Shown in pieces: positions 10,641-20,958 of a stretch of 33,622 nucleotides of DNA. Position numbers and translations under genes: made by a program. Origin of the DNA: Paramacrobiotus richtersi (Eukaryota; Tardigrada; Eutardigrada; Parachela; Macrobiotidae); assembly GCA_034698045.1 (NCBI GenBank), contig JAQGAU010000232.1, forward strand, positions 1 to 33,622, read 5' to 3'. The notes under the pieces are model-generated. The model had not been told where the DNA came from, ran no database searches, and saw nothing but the letters and a program-made list of their open reading frames with translations. Position 1 is the stretch's first letter. Each line of letters opens with the position of its first letter.

Positions 10641-10735
10641 ACTCCATTTCAACATGACTGGCCTTCGATGTATAAACGAGTAATTCACGGTCATACGTTT
10701 CTCCAGTCACTGACAAAAACCTCCGATCGCCGGGT
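10641..10735 (+). promoter_or_regulatory. Conserved upstream block of family copy B
   Basis: The ACTCCATTTCAACATGACTG core is followed by GCCTTCGATGTATAAACGAG and TTTCTCCAGTCACTGACAAA. It matches the blocks before A, D and E and lies about 140-240 bases before the exon 1 ATG. It is a probable promoter or 5' UTR region, preserved although the gene is dead. Confidence 0.45.
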
Positions 10736-12976
10736 GCACCAAACTCGCTCCAGATACTTTACGGTCTCGACTACAACTGTCCTACATAAATTGTTCCAGT
10801 AACTGCAGCTAATTTTGCACTTGTATCGGCTTTATGTTGCCCGTGTTTACTGCACTGACCATGCGGAACAATTAATGATGAACTCCCTCCACACATCCAT
10901 ATTATATTTGCTTTCTTTTGCCACTGGCCTTAACGTCAACCCAGTTCAAGATTTGTACATAAATATGTCCAAAAAACGGCTTACTCTGTACTCGTTCATA
11001 CGTTTATCAATGAAGAGGTACAGTATTACGCTGAATTCGCTAAAAATTTCTGTATGTCCGATTGTGAAGAGCGTACCTACTGTAACACTGAAAACAGTTG
11101 ATCTTGCTGTGCTGTGATGCATAACCGGAAGTACTCGTAAGTTCATGCGTCGGTCACTTGAGCATCTTCGCAGGAATACTGGACTTAGCTGTTCCTATTC
11201 CTACGCACGCCATCGAATATCAAGGCAATCATATCAAAATTTTTAGGATTCATCTTCGGAGTCCGAGCCGACCTTTTATTAGACTCCTGCGTGCATTCTT
11301 TATCCTAATGTCACAACGTTTACGAATCCACAGTATCTAACGATAAAGTTTGGCCTGTGGGACGAAGAATACACCCGCCACATAAAGTCACATGTGATCC
11401 GACGAACGGGAATCCACCATCCGGATATCCGACCGATCCCCTACGAATGGATGCGCATTGACAGCATCGATCACTGGCAAATCGGTCAGTTTGGCACGAA
11501 ATGGAAATCTATCGCTAATCATCCCAAAGTGGTCTCTTTCCGCATCCGCCGTTGGACTGACCGTTCGTGCAACGAAATGGCAGCATCACTCGCAATAGAC
11601 GGCGACCATTTTGCATCAAATATCCACCTGGCTTTTTCGCATAGTCTCCCGAACACAACAAAGTCAACTGTTAGGATCCAGAAAGACCATCTACAGGCAT
11701 CGCAGACTTTCCAGACACTAAACTCCCGGTACCCGGATGCCAGTTTTCTTTATATCCAAAAATCAGATTTTGACGATCTTGTACAGGAAGTACTGAAAAA
11801 AAGCGTAATTTCTTTACTTCAAAACGACGAGTTTGTAGACGATGAGCAGATCGGCGGTGTGCTGCGAGCGTTGTCGAGAAAGCTGCATCATAACATCACA
11901 TCAACAGCGCAGTTCACCGAGTCAATGTGGAACATCACGTTCTGGGCGGATGAGTCACAGCGGCCCGACGTGAAAGCTAAAGTCCTTGAAGCTCTCTTTA
12001 GCAACGGCAAACACTGGCTTCAACGAGTTATGAGAGGCGAAAACGTCACACATGAGGCGGGAATTGCTGAGTCATTGTCGACCGTAGCCGAGTCATTGCC
12101 GAACTGCGAGCGGGCAAAGGTCACGTACAGTGGAGTGGCAGCGACATCATCATCAAGCCGCTTGAGTTGTGGTGCATTGCTTTGGGCGCGCTGCGCGAGA
12201 AGATCCGGGAGCTTTGTCCATTTGGATCACATACGGTCGGGCGACTGCCTAACAGCTGCGCACTTCGTGAACGGAAACGCAGCTGCCGAAACCGGAAATG
12301 CCTTACGGGGGAGGGGAGCAGGTATAAACTACATATTTGGATTAGACTTTAAAAATTTTTTCCAGATAAACGGTAATCTGACTGGTGAAACTTAATATCT
12401 CAGACTGGCGTGCTTTTGTGTACTGTAGACGCGGTACCCAACTCCAACATATGCCAGGCCCACGAACCCAAAGGATATGCGACATGGCTCATGCGAGACG
12501 CTGACAACCTCTGGTCACTTAATCACACGGTAGCCGCAGTTACTCAGCGGTACCTCGGCATACTGGACGTGTCGGCCTGCCAGGTTTAAGAGTTTACCGG
12601 AACAACTATTCATTTGGAGACATTTTGCTCCTTCTGTGAAGCAGGAACTTCAGGCGGTCACCTTCCAGGTTGCAGCTTGATGGAAACTCAGGTGCAGATA
12701 CGTTCATGGAGCCTTTACTGTTCATCTCCAGGCGCTTTGTCTCATCAGGAACAGCCAAGGGAAGACTTCACGACGTCTCAAACGGTCCGGTATTGGAGGG
12801 CGTAAGATTAGATTTCCGGACCGATATGAATAGTCACACCGGGAATGCAGCTCGAAGTATTACTACGTCGGCCGATGGGATTTAGAGGGCGACCCTTCAT
12901 GTGGGACATTACACAATGACAGCGACCAAGAGCGGCTTCGTTACAGTATCTTTTACTGTCTTTCACATTCTGGTGA

Positions 12977-13012
12977 GAAAAGCAGGCAGTATGCCATCGA
13001 AAAGCAGGCAGT
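12977..13012 (+). repeat. 14-bp direct repeat at the deletion in copy B exon 4
   Basis: GAAAAGCAGGCAGT occurs at 12977-12990 and again at 12999-13012, just where sequence present in D and F is missing. It looks like a junction scar from deletion with templated repair. Confidence 0.6.
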
Positions 13013-13076
13013 TTTTCATGCCAAATCGTCCGGGCAATGCGTGGAGTGTGGTGGAAATCAACGGAACGCATCTTAA

Positions 13077-13711
13077 GGCGAAACTCTGCGTATTGTCATA
13101 AGTAATAGCGAAATCACAACAGCCGAACATCCGTAAGCTATTTACTAGCATTTGTTGTTGTTTATAGTAACCAGAACGTCGATAGAAAGTGTCCAGAAGT
13201 CCGTTTGTGCGCGCAACGTCCGGCTGTTGCACAATATCGGTGAACAGTTGAAACACATTTCCCTCTCAAATAATTCAGCGCCTCACCCAAACTTCTTTAT
13301 GCTTATATCGGAAAATGCACATATATATGGTACTCGTTCTGACCCATTCTCAGTTCTGAGGTATGTTTCTGAAATTTAAAATGAATTTTAAAATTTTTGA
13401 AATTCATTTTAAAATTACTGAAACATACCCTCAGGCTGAAAATGGTTCAGAACGATCATCATATAAATGTGCAGTTTTTGATGTAAGCATGAAGAAGTTT
13501 GAATGAAACGGTGACTTATTTGAGAAGGAAATGTGTTTAAACTTTTTGCCGATATTGTGCAACAGCCAGACGTTGCGCGCACAAACGGATTTCTGGACAC
13601 TGTTTATCGAAGTCTTGGTTATTATAAACAACAACGTAGCTTGTTGAGTACCTTACGAGTACGCAACTGCCCTGTTTTCACCAATAGCTGTGACTCGGGC
13701 AGAATATAGCC
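13077..13711. mobile_element. 635-bp TTAA-flanked element with a large internal palindrome
   Basis: The element splits copy B exon 4. TTAA sits on both sides (13073-13076 and 13712-13715), and joining them restores the family reading INGTHL..VNEVTT. End sequences GGCGAAACTCTGCG and, on the complement, GGCTATATTCTGCC form a weak inverted repeat. Inside, about 13143-13385 is complementary to 13393-13640, giving a hairpin with arms of about 240 bp. A TTAA target duplication is the hallmark of piggyBac-type insertion, but the ends lack the usual CCC..GGG, so the superfamily is left open. No transposase is encoded. Confidence 0.7.
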
Positions 13712-13920
13712 TTAAGACTGTCAATGAGGTGACTACTATAACCAGCACGGAGGACGATAGTTAATCCTCGGAACTAACAGTAAGTATTGGATGTACACCA
13801 TAGACACTGAGTCACAACACCGTTATTATAATTAACTGATGCTTAGCTGCAGCTGACCTTGGATCGATGCTATGTTATTCCTGTCTTTCGCACTGATTAA
13901 TATCGATGAAAACCGAAGAA

Positions 13921-13988
13921 ATGAAAATGCTCATCCCAGTTATGTCTGTTTTGCCTTGCCCTTGACATTGTGATATACGGAGTTTGCG
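13921..13988 (+). pseudogene. Copy C: orphan exon 1 of the family
   Basis: The stretch matches the signal-peptide exons of D and E (ATGAAAATGCTCATCCCAG against ATGAAATGCTTATCCCAG) and still ends in a good donor, GCGGTAAGTAG. One extra A shifts the frame to a stop. No exon 2-4 follows before copy D. It is a remnant of a duplicated 5' end. Confidence 0.7.
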
Positions 13989-14031
13989 GTAAGTAGCAGA
14001 CATGTAGGCAAAAAAGTTAAAACAAAACTTG

Positions 14032-14400
14032 TTACCGTATAAAGCATTTCCTCACGGCCGGTTGCTGCAGTCTAACACTTATTAATTCTAATGGTGTACT
14101 CGTACTCTTTCTTTGATTTCCTGTTGCATTGCCGTCAAAGAAGTTCACCGTTAACGGTGAACACTTAAAACCTTTTAAGTTCACCATAAGCTGCGCAAAC
14201 AAATTTGAGGCTGTCCACACGTTTATTGCTGTATCCTACGAAAATTCTGCGTAAGCTTCCTGTTGGCGTACATAAAGCAAAGTCATACAGTAGATCTGAA
14301 CCTAAATCTTCAGGAAATATCTTTTGAAACATCTCTTCATGAACAAGCACATAAACCGTGAAATTTTTTTGCAGATGTACTGATAAGATTTCTGTTGGTA
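14032..14400 (-). repeat. Segment duplicated near copy E, with matching minus-strand frame
   Basis: This segment matches 22530-22760. Both read on the minus strand as MFQ(K/E)IF..., a CTPT/NMPTES stretch, RIFV, NKR.DS and, further on, NFF.GN. Similarity in the same frame hints at a gene fragment copied along with the flanking DNA; the copy at 22.5 kb has frame breaks. I do not recognise the protein. Confidence 0.45.
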
Positions 14401-14450
14401 GAGTGTTCTACTGAAGATCTTGATAAAAGCAACAATTCGCGGCTGAGTCT

Positions 14451-14600
14451 ACACTCCATTTTAACATAACCGGCCTTCGACCGTCGAAGGCCGGTAAAAA
14501 GTTATCGAAGTTTAAATTTAATCGGTCTGATGCCTTCAATAAGCTTCTGTTTCGACGTATAAACGGGCACTTCGCTTTATCGTTCTCTGACTGTTGGAAC
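14451..14600 (+). promoter_or_regulatory. Conserved upstream block of copy D, with inserted palindrome
   Basis: The first half (ACTCCATTTTAACATAACCG, then GCCTTCGAC) and second half (TTTCGACGTATAAACGGGC) match the blocks before A, B and E. About 75 bases lie between them, beginning with a palindrome at 14471-14495 (CCGGCCTTCGA, CCG, TCGAAGGCCGG). Exon 1 follows about 175 bases after the block. GTATAAACG is a possible TATA-like element. Confidence 0.45.
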
Positions 14601-14773
14601 AGAAAGTCTGGCGGAGCGGGCCAGATTCAGTGCAGTGCTGCTGTTTCGATTCGTTGCCCACACACTCAGCCTCGCAATATCGCTATAATAACACTTTTGC
14701 TTTGATTACAGTTAATCGCTGTCGTATTATTCCCGTCTTCTGCACGGATTTGTATTTAATAATAGTGTAGAAA

Positions 14774-17700
14774 ATGGAATACTCGTCCCAGTCATATTTT
14801 CTTTATTTTGCCCTTGGCATTGCGGTATCTGGAGTCTACGGTAAGTAGCCACATGGCGGGAACAAAGGGCAAACTCTTTCCATAATTATAAGGCTTATCC
14901 AGGCTAATCCAGCAAATCACGCTCTGCAGCAGCATAACGTTATGCGGAACGTAGCCAATCATTCCTGTTTAGTGGTTTTGCGAAAAGCATGGCATGTGCA
15001 AAAACTACACATCTGTAAACTTTAATTAAACTTCACAGTTCTAATCTGTACTGCATGCTATGAATAATGTGTATTCTTTTTTAATTTGAAGTTTGCCTTA
15101 ATTGTATCTTGATTGTTTTAATGGGTGACTCTATAGGCACCCCTAACACCCCCGTATTACTGTAGGCACCCCTTTGGCACCCCTGTTTTTTATGGACACC
15201 CCATTTAATTAATTAATTTAAACGCCCTTAGTACGTTTTTAATCGGGCCCCTCTCGAATAAACGGTTTAATTGTTCGACGTGCACAATACCGTCGACATC
15301 ATCGCAAGAAGACAGGCACTGTTATCAGTTTATCAAGCCTTCCACCCTGTTGTGGGGTGGTTAGACTGGTCTGCCAGTTTGGAACGAATGCTTAAACTCG
15401 TCGCCGGTTTCCGCCGGTTTGTTTGGATCTTTGGCACGGTTACTGAAATTAAGGATGTGGTTGACCAATTCTTCCTCAGTTCGGCCGCCTCGCTCAGTTT
15501 AGTCTGTCACTAATTCACGCATGAAGGAAAGTCGGCGAAAACAAAGGTTCCCATTATCTACCGAAATTCACAGCCGATTTTTAAATAGAAGTCGAAAGTG
15601 CTTAGCGAAAATAGAGTACACCAGAACAAATCCTTTTAAAAGGTGCCTGCAATTTGCAGGCTGCAAAAAAACGCATCAGGGGTATTTTCAATTAATTGAT
15701 TGAAAAAGGGTGTCTATAGTAAACGGGGTGTCGAGAGGGGTGCCTATAATAAACGAGGGTGCGATGGGGTGCCTATAGCGATTTCCTTATTTAATTTTTC
15801 AATTTAAACTTTTCATGCTTGCATCTCAAGAAGTGCTTGAGCAAGAATCATCTTTTCGGATTAGAAAACAAAGAGTGTAATTTATCTGGTACTGCGGAAC
15901 ATGCTGCCTTAGGCGTCGTGCACATATTACGTGATAGCCTAGGGGGTGGGGGCAGCGGCCGGAAACGCTACCCCTTGCGCCAAGGGGGCGGGGCCAGAGA
16001 GCGATCCCGTTCCGTGACACGATAATAAAATAAAAAAATTGCCGCGAGTTCTTCAGAATAATTTGCTACTGTTGCACAACACACAAAGCGTCTTGCCGAA
16101 ACCAACAAAACTCTACTAAATCTAGGCATTAACGCCGCAGAGGCAGTAACAAAGTAGAGTGGGGCAGCAGAAAAGCACGAATTAATTAATTAATATATCT
16201 GACATGTAAGAAATGTCCTGCACAAACGGCATTTTCTTCCTGTGATCTGTCATCATAATATTATAAGCTACTTTGCATTTTGAGCCACATATCCTTTTCT
16301 ATGCCATTTCCGTGAGCTCATTCGCAGCCACTCGCTAGTAAAATTAAGAGAACAATAGTCCATTGTCTCTATAAGCCTCTATATAATTAAGCTTCTATAT
16401 AAGTCTTTATAATATATATTATAAGTAACTCTCTCTGTATTACAAGTCTCTCTTTCTATATATTATATAGAGAAAACAATGCCATTTTTCTGTTAATGAC
16501 TAGCGAGCGGCTTCGGCTCATCATGAAAAGATAGGGCTGAAATCATAATTAAAAATATTTCATGTTAATTAATTTTCAAGTCATACAATACAGACGTTCA
16601 TCAATTATCACGAAGTGGAAATCGCAAAAATTGTATCAATGCAGATTATTATAAAGTTCGTAAATTACTGGTTCATCATATCATTAATTGTTACATCAAA
16701 GAGGTTTCTTCTCACTGCACCTGTAAACTGACGTAAGAATTATCTGCAAAAAATTGCGCAGTCAATTAGTTTACTATATTTCTGTAATTTTTGATTAAAT
16801 TTTCACCAGTTTTGCTTTTCCTTTTTATTTATCAGTATTGGGGAACAAATGTGTCCCATATACAATTCCATTTCAGCAAGAATTTGGAAAAAGGGGCTGT
16901 GTTCATACTGGTCAACTTCGGGCATGATACAGCAAGTATTGACGGTTTATTACAGGCACGGTATTTCAGACCGGACGCGATGATGCCCTCGAAGCCAAAG
17001 CGAATGCCACATGGTTGATGCGGGACGCTGATACGTTGTGGTCCATTAATAACACGGAGATTGCCGCTAGTGTACGAAGCATGCTGGACGGTGTGCCGGA
17101 GGTCCAAAAATTTACCGAAACAACAGACTCATTAGGCGAACTTTCGCTGCTTCTGTCAAAGAGAACTGGTCTTAAGCTGGAGGTCACCTTCCAGGTGGCA
17201 GGATACTACCCGATTACTCTTCGAAATGTCCAGCTCGATGCAAATTTAGATATGATCACAACGTGCATGGAGCCTCTACTGTTTATTTCCAAGCGTTTTA
17301 CAGGACTGGGAACGGTTACAGGAACGCTGTTCGACCTGTCAAAGTACAACGTCGTGTTGAACGACGTGAAACTTGATTTCCGGAGCGATATGAACAGTCA
17401 CACCGGGACTGTCGTAGAAAGTGTGAAGACGTCGGCAGATGGCACGTGGAACGTGACCCTGCCAGGGGGGCATTACACGGTGACTGCATTGAAGAGCGGC
17501 TATATAACAGTGCCTTTTACGGTGATCACTGTTGGCCGGAAAAGCAGACACCATAGCGTTACGGGACTATCCCCGATAATAGACGATGGGGGGATTCGAA
17601 TCGTATCTCTTGGAGGGAATCAGTCTAGGGAACTTTACCTGCCCCTCCATGTTCGAGGACCCGTCGAACACAGATCGGAACGCGCCTACATATACTTGTT

Positions 17701-18025
17701 CGCTCGAGTATTCTGGGGTAGCTTCGTACGGTACGAAGTCGATTCGTGGAATATCCAAACCGTCCTAATCGAGAAGCAGCTTGCAGGCATGTACCGCATT
17801 AGCATGTCCGACTGGCGATTAATTCGCCAGCTCCGCAACGGCACCCTGTGGGATGCGGCCAACTCCGGTGCCAGCGTTCAGCTGTACAAGGGCAACAAAT
17901 TGTGGGCGCAGTATTTTGTGCCAAATCGTCCGGGCAATGCGTGGAGTGTCGTCGAAATCAATGGATCACAGCTAACGACGATCAACGACGTGACTACTGT
18001 TAACAGCACGCTGTATGTTAATTAA
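14774..18025 (+). CDS. Family copy D: intact short-form secreted protein
   Basis: Two exons, 14774-14840 and 16956-18025, encode about 378 residues. Exon 1 (67 nt, phase 1) gives a signal peptide, FLYFALGIAVSGVYG, followed by the donor GTAAGT. The acceptor TTATTACAG precedes GC ACG GTA, also phase 1, so exons 1 and 4 join in frame with no exon 2 or 3. The mature part has NATWLMRDADTLW, an Ig-like stretch ending AGYYPITLRNVQL (about 90-117), a carboxypeptidase-regulatory-like module (about 138-207: GTVTGTLFDLS, LDFRSDMNSHTG, TSADGTWNVTLPGGHYTV, SGYITVPF), and a C-terminal module ending SGASVQLYKGNKLWAQYF and NAWSVVEING. No catalytic residues are evident; a secreted binding or structural role is inferred. 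The 2.1-kb intron holds two insertions. This is the only family copy with no visible lesion. Confidence 0.65.
15131..15778. mobile_element. 648-bp TIR element in intron of copy D
   Basis: The ends are CTATAGGCACCCCT at the left and its near complement GGGGTGCCTATAG at the right. The GGCACCCC word repeats three times inside the left end and as GGGGTG variants inside the right, so each arm is about 75 bp. TA lies at both borders, as left by a TA-targeting element, but the palindromic CTATAG makes the exact edge ambiguous. An 80-codon frame at 15271-15513 has no recognised motif. It is probably non-autonomous. Confidence 0.7.
15912..16595. mobile_element. 684-bp insertion in intron of D, absent from E
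   Basis: The introns of D and E align (GCTGCCTTA before, GTTCATCAATTAT after), but D has this extra segment. It starts GC-rich (CCTAGGGGGTGGGGGCAGCG, then GGGGGCGGGGCC) and turns AT-rich. It contains an imperfect hairpin: about 16313-16372 (GAGCTCATTCGCAGCCACTC, GCTAGTA, AACAATAG) is complementary to about 16452-16519 (AACAATG, GACTAGCGAGCGGCTTCGGC). No clear terminal repeats or coding frame. The reverse case, a deletion in E, is possible. Confidence 0.5.
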
Positions 18026-18592
18026 TTCATTGCTCTTGAAATGCATGTAATTAACGATCGACATTAACTGGATTACCAATTTTTTTCCCGATGGACAATT
18101 GGTTACACCAGTTTGTTTTACTGATACTACAATTATTATTTGTTGTCCTTATCATCCGACATCATACAATGAAAAATACAGATAACAACCACAAACCGTA
18201 CGATTGATTATCGTTATGTTCTGTTATGTTCGTTATGTTCGTTATGTTATGTTCGTCCTGCAGAGAGTCACGACTTGGTAATACCGAAAAGCGAAAACCT
18301 TCGGCCGGTTTACCGTTACTCATTACTGATTGTTTTTAATGTTATGGCTTGGTATAAGATGTTTGACGGTACGACATACGTATACGGATCTAAAAGGAGA
18401 AATTTGACCTGTTTCCGCCTTCACGGCAATGCGCTGGGACTTAAGTAGCCAATGCTCGCCAATGCGCTTTAGTTCCATGGGACTCATGTGAGCCAAAACT
18501 TGTAGTGGTTCTAGCGTCGTAAATGCAACATAACGTATGAGCAAAATAAAAGACTTGTCTTCAGGATCGAACGAATAACCAGAGCACGCTGA
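18026..18592. other. 3' flank of copy D; no gene recognised
   Basis: Probable 3' UTR and spacer. No canonical AATAAA is seen close to the stop. A short GTTATGTTC-type microsatellite lies at 18211-18254. The minus-strand open frames running into the next element are shadows of its repeats. Confidence 0.5.
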
Positions 18593-18601
18593 CCTGCGGT
18601 T

Positions 18602-20412
18602 GGCAGGGGGTAAAACCTGGCAATGGCAATTGCCACTGGCAACGCCAACTGGCAATGGCAACGCATTTTTGGCAATGCCAGCGGTAAAACCTGGCATTGC
18701 CACAATAAAACCTGGCATTGCGATTTTTACCCGTTATTTTAACATTCTTAATGTTTGTACGAAAGGAGTTAATTTTTCGGCAAAGAACATAGAACTACAA
18801 TTAATAAATCGGTCCGAACCTGGCCAAAAAAGGTTAGAGGCGCTTATTCGACCACAGTCATTTTCGGGTAAGTACTTATTTAGGCAGCCAGCCTTATTAC
18901 TATACTGGATTGTAGTGCATGACAGGGACTGGAAGCAGGGGTTTAAGTCATAGTAATATATATATAGAGATATTACAACGGGTGAGGATGAATTCTGTCC
19001 TCCCGTTGATAGTGGATTGGCTGCACATCCGAAGCCTTGCATTCGGATGTTATTTTACTTACTAATCAATAACAAAGGAGGAAGATCGATCGAAAGGTTA
19101 CCCTTAATTAAGGGAGTTATCACTAACTGTATTATTTCGGTCGAACGACCGAGAGATCCCAGAATCAAGTTTTATCTCGAAGTTATCCGAGCACCGACGT
19201 ACTGCATGATCTGTTACATCGATCATTCTCCCGCATTACGACTTCCGAACAACATAACTTCTTACCTGAGAGTTGCCTACGTCACAAGCACGAGTCTAGT
19301 ACACAGGAAAACAATCAATAACGCTACAATATGTTTCATAATATAAAGAAAAAACTGACAAAACCGGACAGCTCAAACATTGAACTGTGTTCGCATATTT
19401 AGCAGTCGATTTGCTTAATTACCGTTTCATCCCTCCTGTGCCACTTTGGCCCTCCATTTCGCAGAAGCAACTTCCCTGAAGACAACTCCGGCCGTGTTTA
19501 GTAACGTTTGCACTTGCAAGTTTAATTAAGCAATGATTCTCTTACAGGAAAAATATACGACGCGAGTGTTGATTCAACAGAAATCAAAGGTTTCCACACT
19601 GGGTTCCAGAAATTATCTTTAGCCAGTCGGTACATAGGTAATTTACGTACTTAAAGTATACGCCTACTTGAACGCGTTAGTTATACTTCACGTGTACTTT
19701 ATTATACACTGCGTCACTTTACTTACTTCTCATCACTGCTTGGTTCAAGTCTGCATTAGTATTCCTTACGCTGTAGAAGCAGTCGCTCAAGTTTATAGTT
19801 CGAATAACATAGATGATGTTGATCTCAGTTTATTCACCACAAAGAAATGGCATACATTCACTAATCGGTAACTGTAATGTCAACAATTCATGCGACATAA
19901 TTTCAACTTGCAGTAACCCGATCATCGGACAAAAGGTCGCTAAGAGTCCTGTTCCTTTGGCAGCATTAATTTCAGGCGTTAGGACGCTCTGTAGTCTATT
20001 CCCGGCAATTTACTCGCCGGTCGTCTGCCATTGTGATTGAGTGAATAAACAGAGAGTACGTTAAAAAAAACTGATGCAATGAGCCAGTCAGTTGGAGTGC
20101 CTAGTTTAATGCACATGTTAACCCGATGTTAACGAACATGGACCGGCTCGGTGTACTGAGTCTGAAACGACGCCACACAATTTCGCGCCACTTTTGTAGT
20201 CATTCATTATTATTAATTTACTTCTTTTTCAAAAAACTATGCACCAATAGGACAAGCATTATCGGATAAGACAAAAATAGCGGGTAAAAACGGCTGTGCC
20301 AGGTTTTATTGTGGCAATGCCAGGTTTTACCGCTGGCATTGCCAAAAATGCGTTGCCACTGCCAGTTGGCGCTGCCAGTGGCAATTGCCATTGCCAGGTT
20401 TTACCCCCTGCC
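18602..20412. mobile_element. Mutator-like (MULE-type) element, probably non-autonomous
   Basis: The ends are about 120-bp terminal inverted repeats (18602-18722 and 20292-20412), starting GGCAGGGGGTAAAACCTGGC and built from repeated GGCAATGGCA and GGTAAAACCTGGC words. The element is flanked by a perfect 9-bp direct repeat, CCTGCGGTT (18593-18601 and 20413-20421). Long inverted repeats with a 9-bp duplication fit the Mutator superfamily. The 1.57-kb interior has only short open frames (for example 19017-19346) and no recognised transposase. A capture of other DNA cannot be excluded. Confidence 0.8.
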
Positions 20413-20421
20413 CCTGCGGTT

Positions 20422-20958
20422 TAATGCATGCGTGCATAGAAAAATGCATCACTGGTGTTCAGCACTGAACGGTAGACTGTAAATCCATTTCAAGTGGCCT
20501 AAGAGAACACTGTTCTTGCCTGTTTACTTCGGTTTTTGATTCTGTAGCCGGAAACGCCACCCTGCTCATTCCCAAGGTTGCAAGTACCGGGCTGAAAAGT
20601 TCGCACGCTTAGCCGTCCAGGTGTTCACGTATCGCAAAAATTCTGCACGCAGCACCACTGATGTGTAGTGTTGCCATCATCTATCGGCACATGATCTTCC
20701 GAGGACAAATTAAAGTTCATTAAAACTGGACCTAGTCAGACGTATAGGAGCTATGTGGTATTCCTTGAGTCGGGCTCATGGTAACTTCAACGTTCTAACG
20801 TGCAGATACTCGTGCAACGGCAATTAAAGGTCTTTTGGATCCAAGATATGAAATGTCTAAATTGCTGCCCCCAGCAATGCACTCTGGCTATACATAATGT
20901 TATGAAACACGATTACTCATTTTACTAATCATGCAGTTCGGACGACAAATCTGACATA
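20422..20958 (+). repeat. Spacer holding the partner of the 9.8-kb repeat
   Basis: About 20450-20650 matches 9820-10040 (see that entry), including CTTGCCTGTTTACTTCGG, a TTTTTGATTCTGTAG run that resembles a splice acceptor, and GGAAACGCCACCCTGCTCAT. The remaining 300 bases show no gene. Confidence 0.45.

Larger units (their letters stand above)
10878..13760 (+). pseudogene. Family copy B: multiply broken long-form copy
   Basis: Exon 1 (10878-10944) has the family length of 67 nt, but its donor GT is now TT. Exon 2 starts at 11174 (GILDLAVPIPT). A deletion and frame shift near 11245-11345 break it, the frame then reopens from 11394 (RRTGIHHPDIRPIPYEWMRI), and two further shifts near 12090 and 12235 cancel out. 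Exon 4 starts at 12429 (CQAHEPKGYATWLMRDAD), shifts near 12590, and has a TAG stop at 12883-12885 inside SADGI. Roughly 300-400 bp are deleted near 12975-13010, and an element is inserted at 13077-13711. The last codons (VNEVTT..STEDDS, stop) resume at about 13716-13760. No function is expected. Confidence 0.8.

Noticed and set aside
13077-13711. Confident piggyBac assignment
   Set aside because: TTAA flanks fit, but the end sequences lack the usual CCC..GGG and no transposase is present.
16791-17018. Separate exon or gene before copy D exon 4
   Set aside because: The same stretch exists in the intron of copy E, its frame runs out of phase into exon 4, and the splice site at 16955 explains the region better.
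18323-19346. Genes inside and beside the Mutator-like element
   Set aside because: The open frames run through its repetitive inverted repeat or have no ordered composition.
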